From Nitrospirae bacterium GWC2_42_7 (GTDB taxonomy: Bacteria; Nitrospirota; Thermodesulfovibrionia; Thermodesulfovibrionales; UBA6898), in contig MHDW01000010.1 of assembly GCA_001803645.1 (NCBI GenBank), forward strand, positions 3,132-9,673: a stretch of DNA of 6,542 nucleotides, written 5' to 3'. Under the pieces are notes generated by a model. The model saw only the letters and a list, made by a program, of their open reading frames with translations. It made no database searches and was not told where the DNA came from. Shown here in pieces: positions 5,958 to 6,542 of this stretch. Made by a program: the position numbers and the translations under genes. The first letter of the stretch is position 1. Each line of letters starts with the position of its first letter.

Positions 5958-6036
5958 TGTCATTGCGAGTGAAACGAAGCAATCTCAACCTGTTGCATAG
6001 AGATTGCCACGAACCCTTCGGGTTCTCGCAATGACA
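5958..6036. repeat. 79-bp palindromic MITE-like repeat (GTCATTGCGAG family)
   Basis: Perfect 12-bp terminal inverted repeats, TGTCATTGCGAG (5958-5969) and CTCGCAATGACA (6025-6036), bound the element. Inside are a perfect 8-bp stem GCAATCTC/GAGATTGC (5979-5986 and 6000-6007) and a GAACCC-TTC-GGGTTC hairpin (6011-6025). From memory, repeats with these ends and the internal CAATCTC/GAGATTG pair occur in many copies in intergenic DNA of diverse bacteria. It carries no coding sequence. Its nested stems would fold into a compact RNA in either orientation. No clear target duplication is seen. Confidence 0.8.
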
Positions 6037-6086
6037 GGTAATTCAAGGCTTTTATTGTTGTATTTATATTTTTCAGACTTCCCATG

Positions 6087-6095
6087 TGCTAAAAT
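6087..6095 (+). promoter_or_regulatory. Extended -10 promoter element of priA
   Basis: TGCTAAAAT matches TGnTATAAT with one change. It ends 5 nt before the priA ATG at 6101, placing the expected transcription start at or next to the A of the ATG. No Shine-Dalgarno is present, consistent with a leaderless message. No convincing -35 lies 16-18 nt upstream. Confidence 0.4.
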
Positions 6096-6100
6096 TCCTT

Positions 6101-6542
6101 ATGAACTTTGTAGATGTATTATTTCCGATAAATCTCGGCCCTCTCACTTATAAATGCCCGGATGAACTTGCCGTAAAAGCAGAGCCCGGCATGATAGTCT
6201 CCGCCCCTCTTAAGAACAAATTAACAGCAGGGATCATTCTCAGAAAGAACACATCTCCGCCTGCAGGCAGGCTGAAAGATATATCAGAGTTCAAAGGAGA
6301 TACTCCTGTGCTGAGCAAAGGCCTGCTGAAGCTTCTGCTATGGATGGCTGATTATTACATTTCAAATGAAGGACTTATTTTAAAACAGACAATGCCTAAG
6401 GAGCTCTTCTCAGAAACAAAGGCCAGAAGATCAAAAAAGGAAATACATCATGACAAGACAGATATTATCGACATAAAAGAGCAGGACATCTCCCCAGTGG
6501 CTGAATCTGTCAGAGAAAGCAAATACAAGGCATTCCTTCTGC
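6101..6542 (+). CDS. priA: Primosomal protein N' (PriA helicase), N-terminal part (3' end outside window)
   Basis: PriA restarts stalled replication forks by binding the fork and loading the replicative helicase. The first 147 codons are open to the right edge. Residues 1 to about 95 match the PriA 3'-DNA-binding domain: MNFVDVLFPINLGPLTYKCP, then PGMIVSAPLKNKLTAGIIL (29-47) and LLLWMADYYISNEGLILKQ (78-96), the family's LxxWxAxYY...G pattern. A charged, low-similarity stretch follows (about 103-125). The last residues, YKAFLL, resemble the strand just before the helicase Walker A motif, so the N-terminus may be shorter than in E. coli PriA. The ATG at 6101 is chosen because the domain begins right there and no earlier in-frame start is supported. 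The gene is divergent from lemA. Confidence 0.9.
   Translation, partial: MNFVDVLFPINLGPLTYKCPDELAVKAEPGMIVSAPLKNKLTAGIILRKNTSPPAGRLKDISEFKGDTPVLSKGLLKLLLWMADYYISNEGLILKQTMPKELFSETKARRSKKEIHHDKTDIIDIKEQDISPVAESVRESKYKAFLL

Overview
The window is a stretch of bacterial chromosome with low-to-moderate GC (by eye) that carries conserved housekeeping genes. The rpoN-hpf-rapZ order, the divergent lemA/M48-peptidase pair, and a dispersed palindrome with GTCATTGCGAG ends suggest a Gram-negative-type anaerobe-rich lineage such as Nitrospirota or Desulfobacterota. This lineage call is inference and has not been tested against any database.

Left block, + strand (3-3329): the C-terminal half of sigma-54 (rpoN) overlaps by 17 nt the gene for a long-form hibernation promoting factor (hpf). 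A strong GC-rich hairpin follows, then rapZ, a P-loop nucleotide-binding protein. A NifS/IscS-type cysteine desulfurase starts 14 nt after rapZ. A perfect extended -10 element overlaps the rapZ stop, so the desulfurase may also be made from its own almost leaderless transcript. The block links alternative transcription (sigma-54), ribosome hibernation (HPF) and RapZ signalling, as in the enterobacterial rpoN cluster. No PTS gene lies between hpf and rapZ.

Convergent spacer (3330-3693): no convincing gene is present. It holds a C-rich tract whose complement fits a G-quadruplex pattern and which overlaps a small hairpin. It also holds an imperfect inverted repeat with arms of about 31-32 nt. 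All three substitutions between its arms remain G.U-pairable in + strand RNA.

Middle block, - strand (5861 down to 3694): lemA overlaps by 10 nt a membrane M48 metallopeptidase. The peptidase carries a C-terminal GYF_2-like segment and two TFIIB-type zinc ribbons. The two proteins probably act together at the inner membrane.

Right end (5862-6542): the divergent spacer holds a candidate lemA promoter, a short palindrome and a 79-bp MITE-like palindromic repeat. After it the 5' part of priA begins on the + strand, again directly behind an extended -10 and without a Shine-Dalgarno sequence. priA runs off the window.
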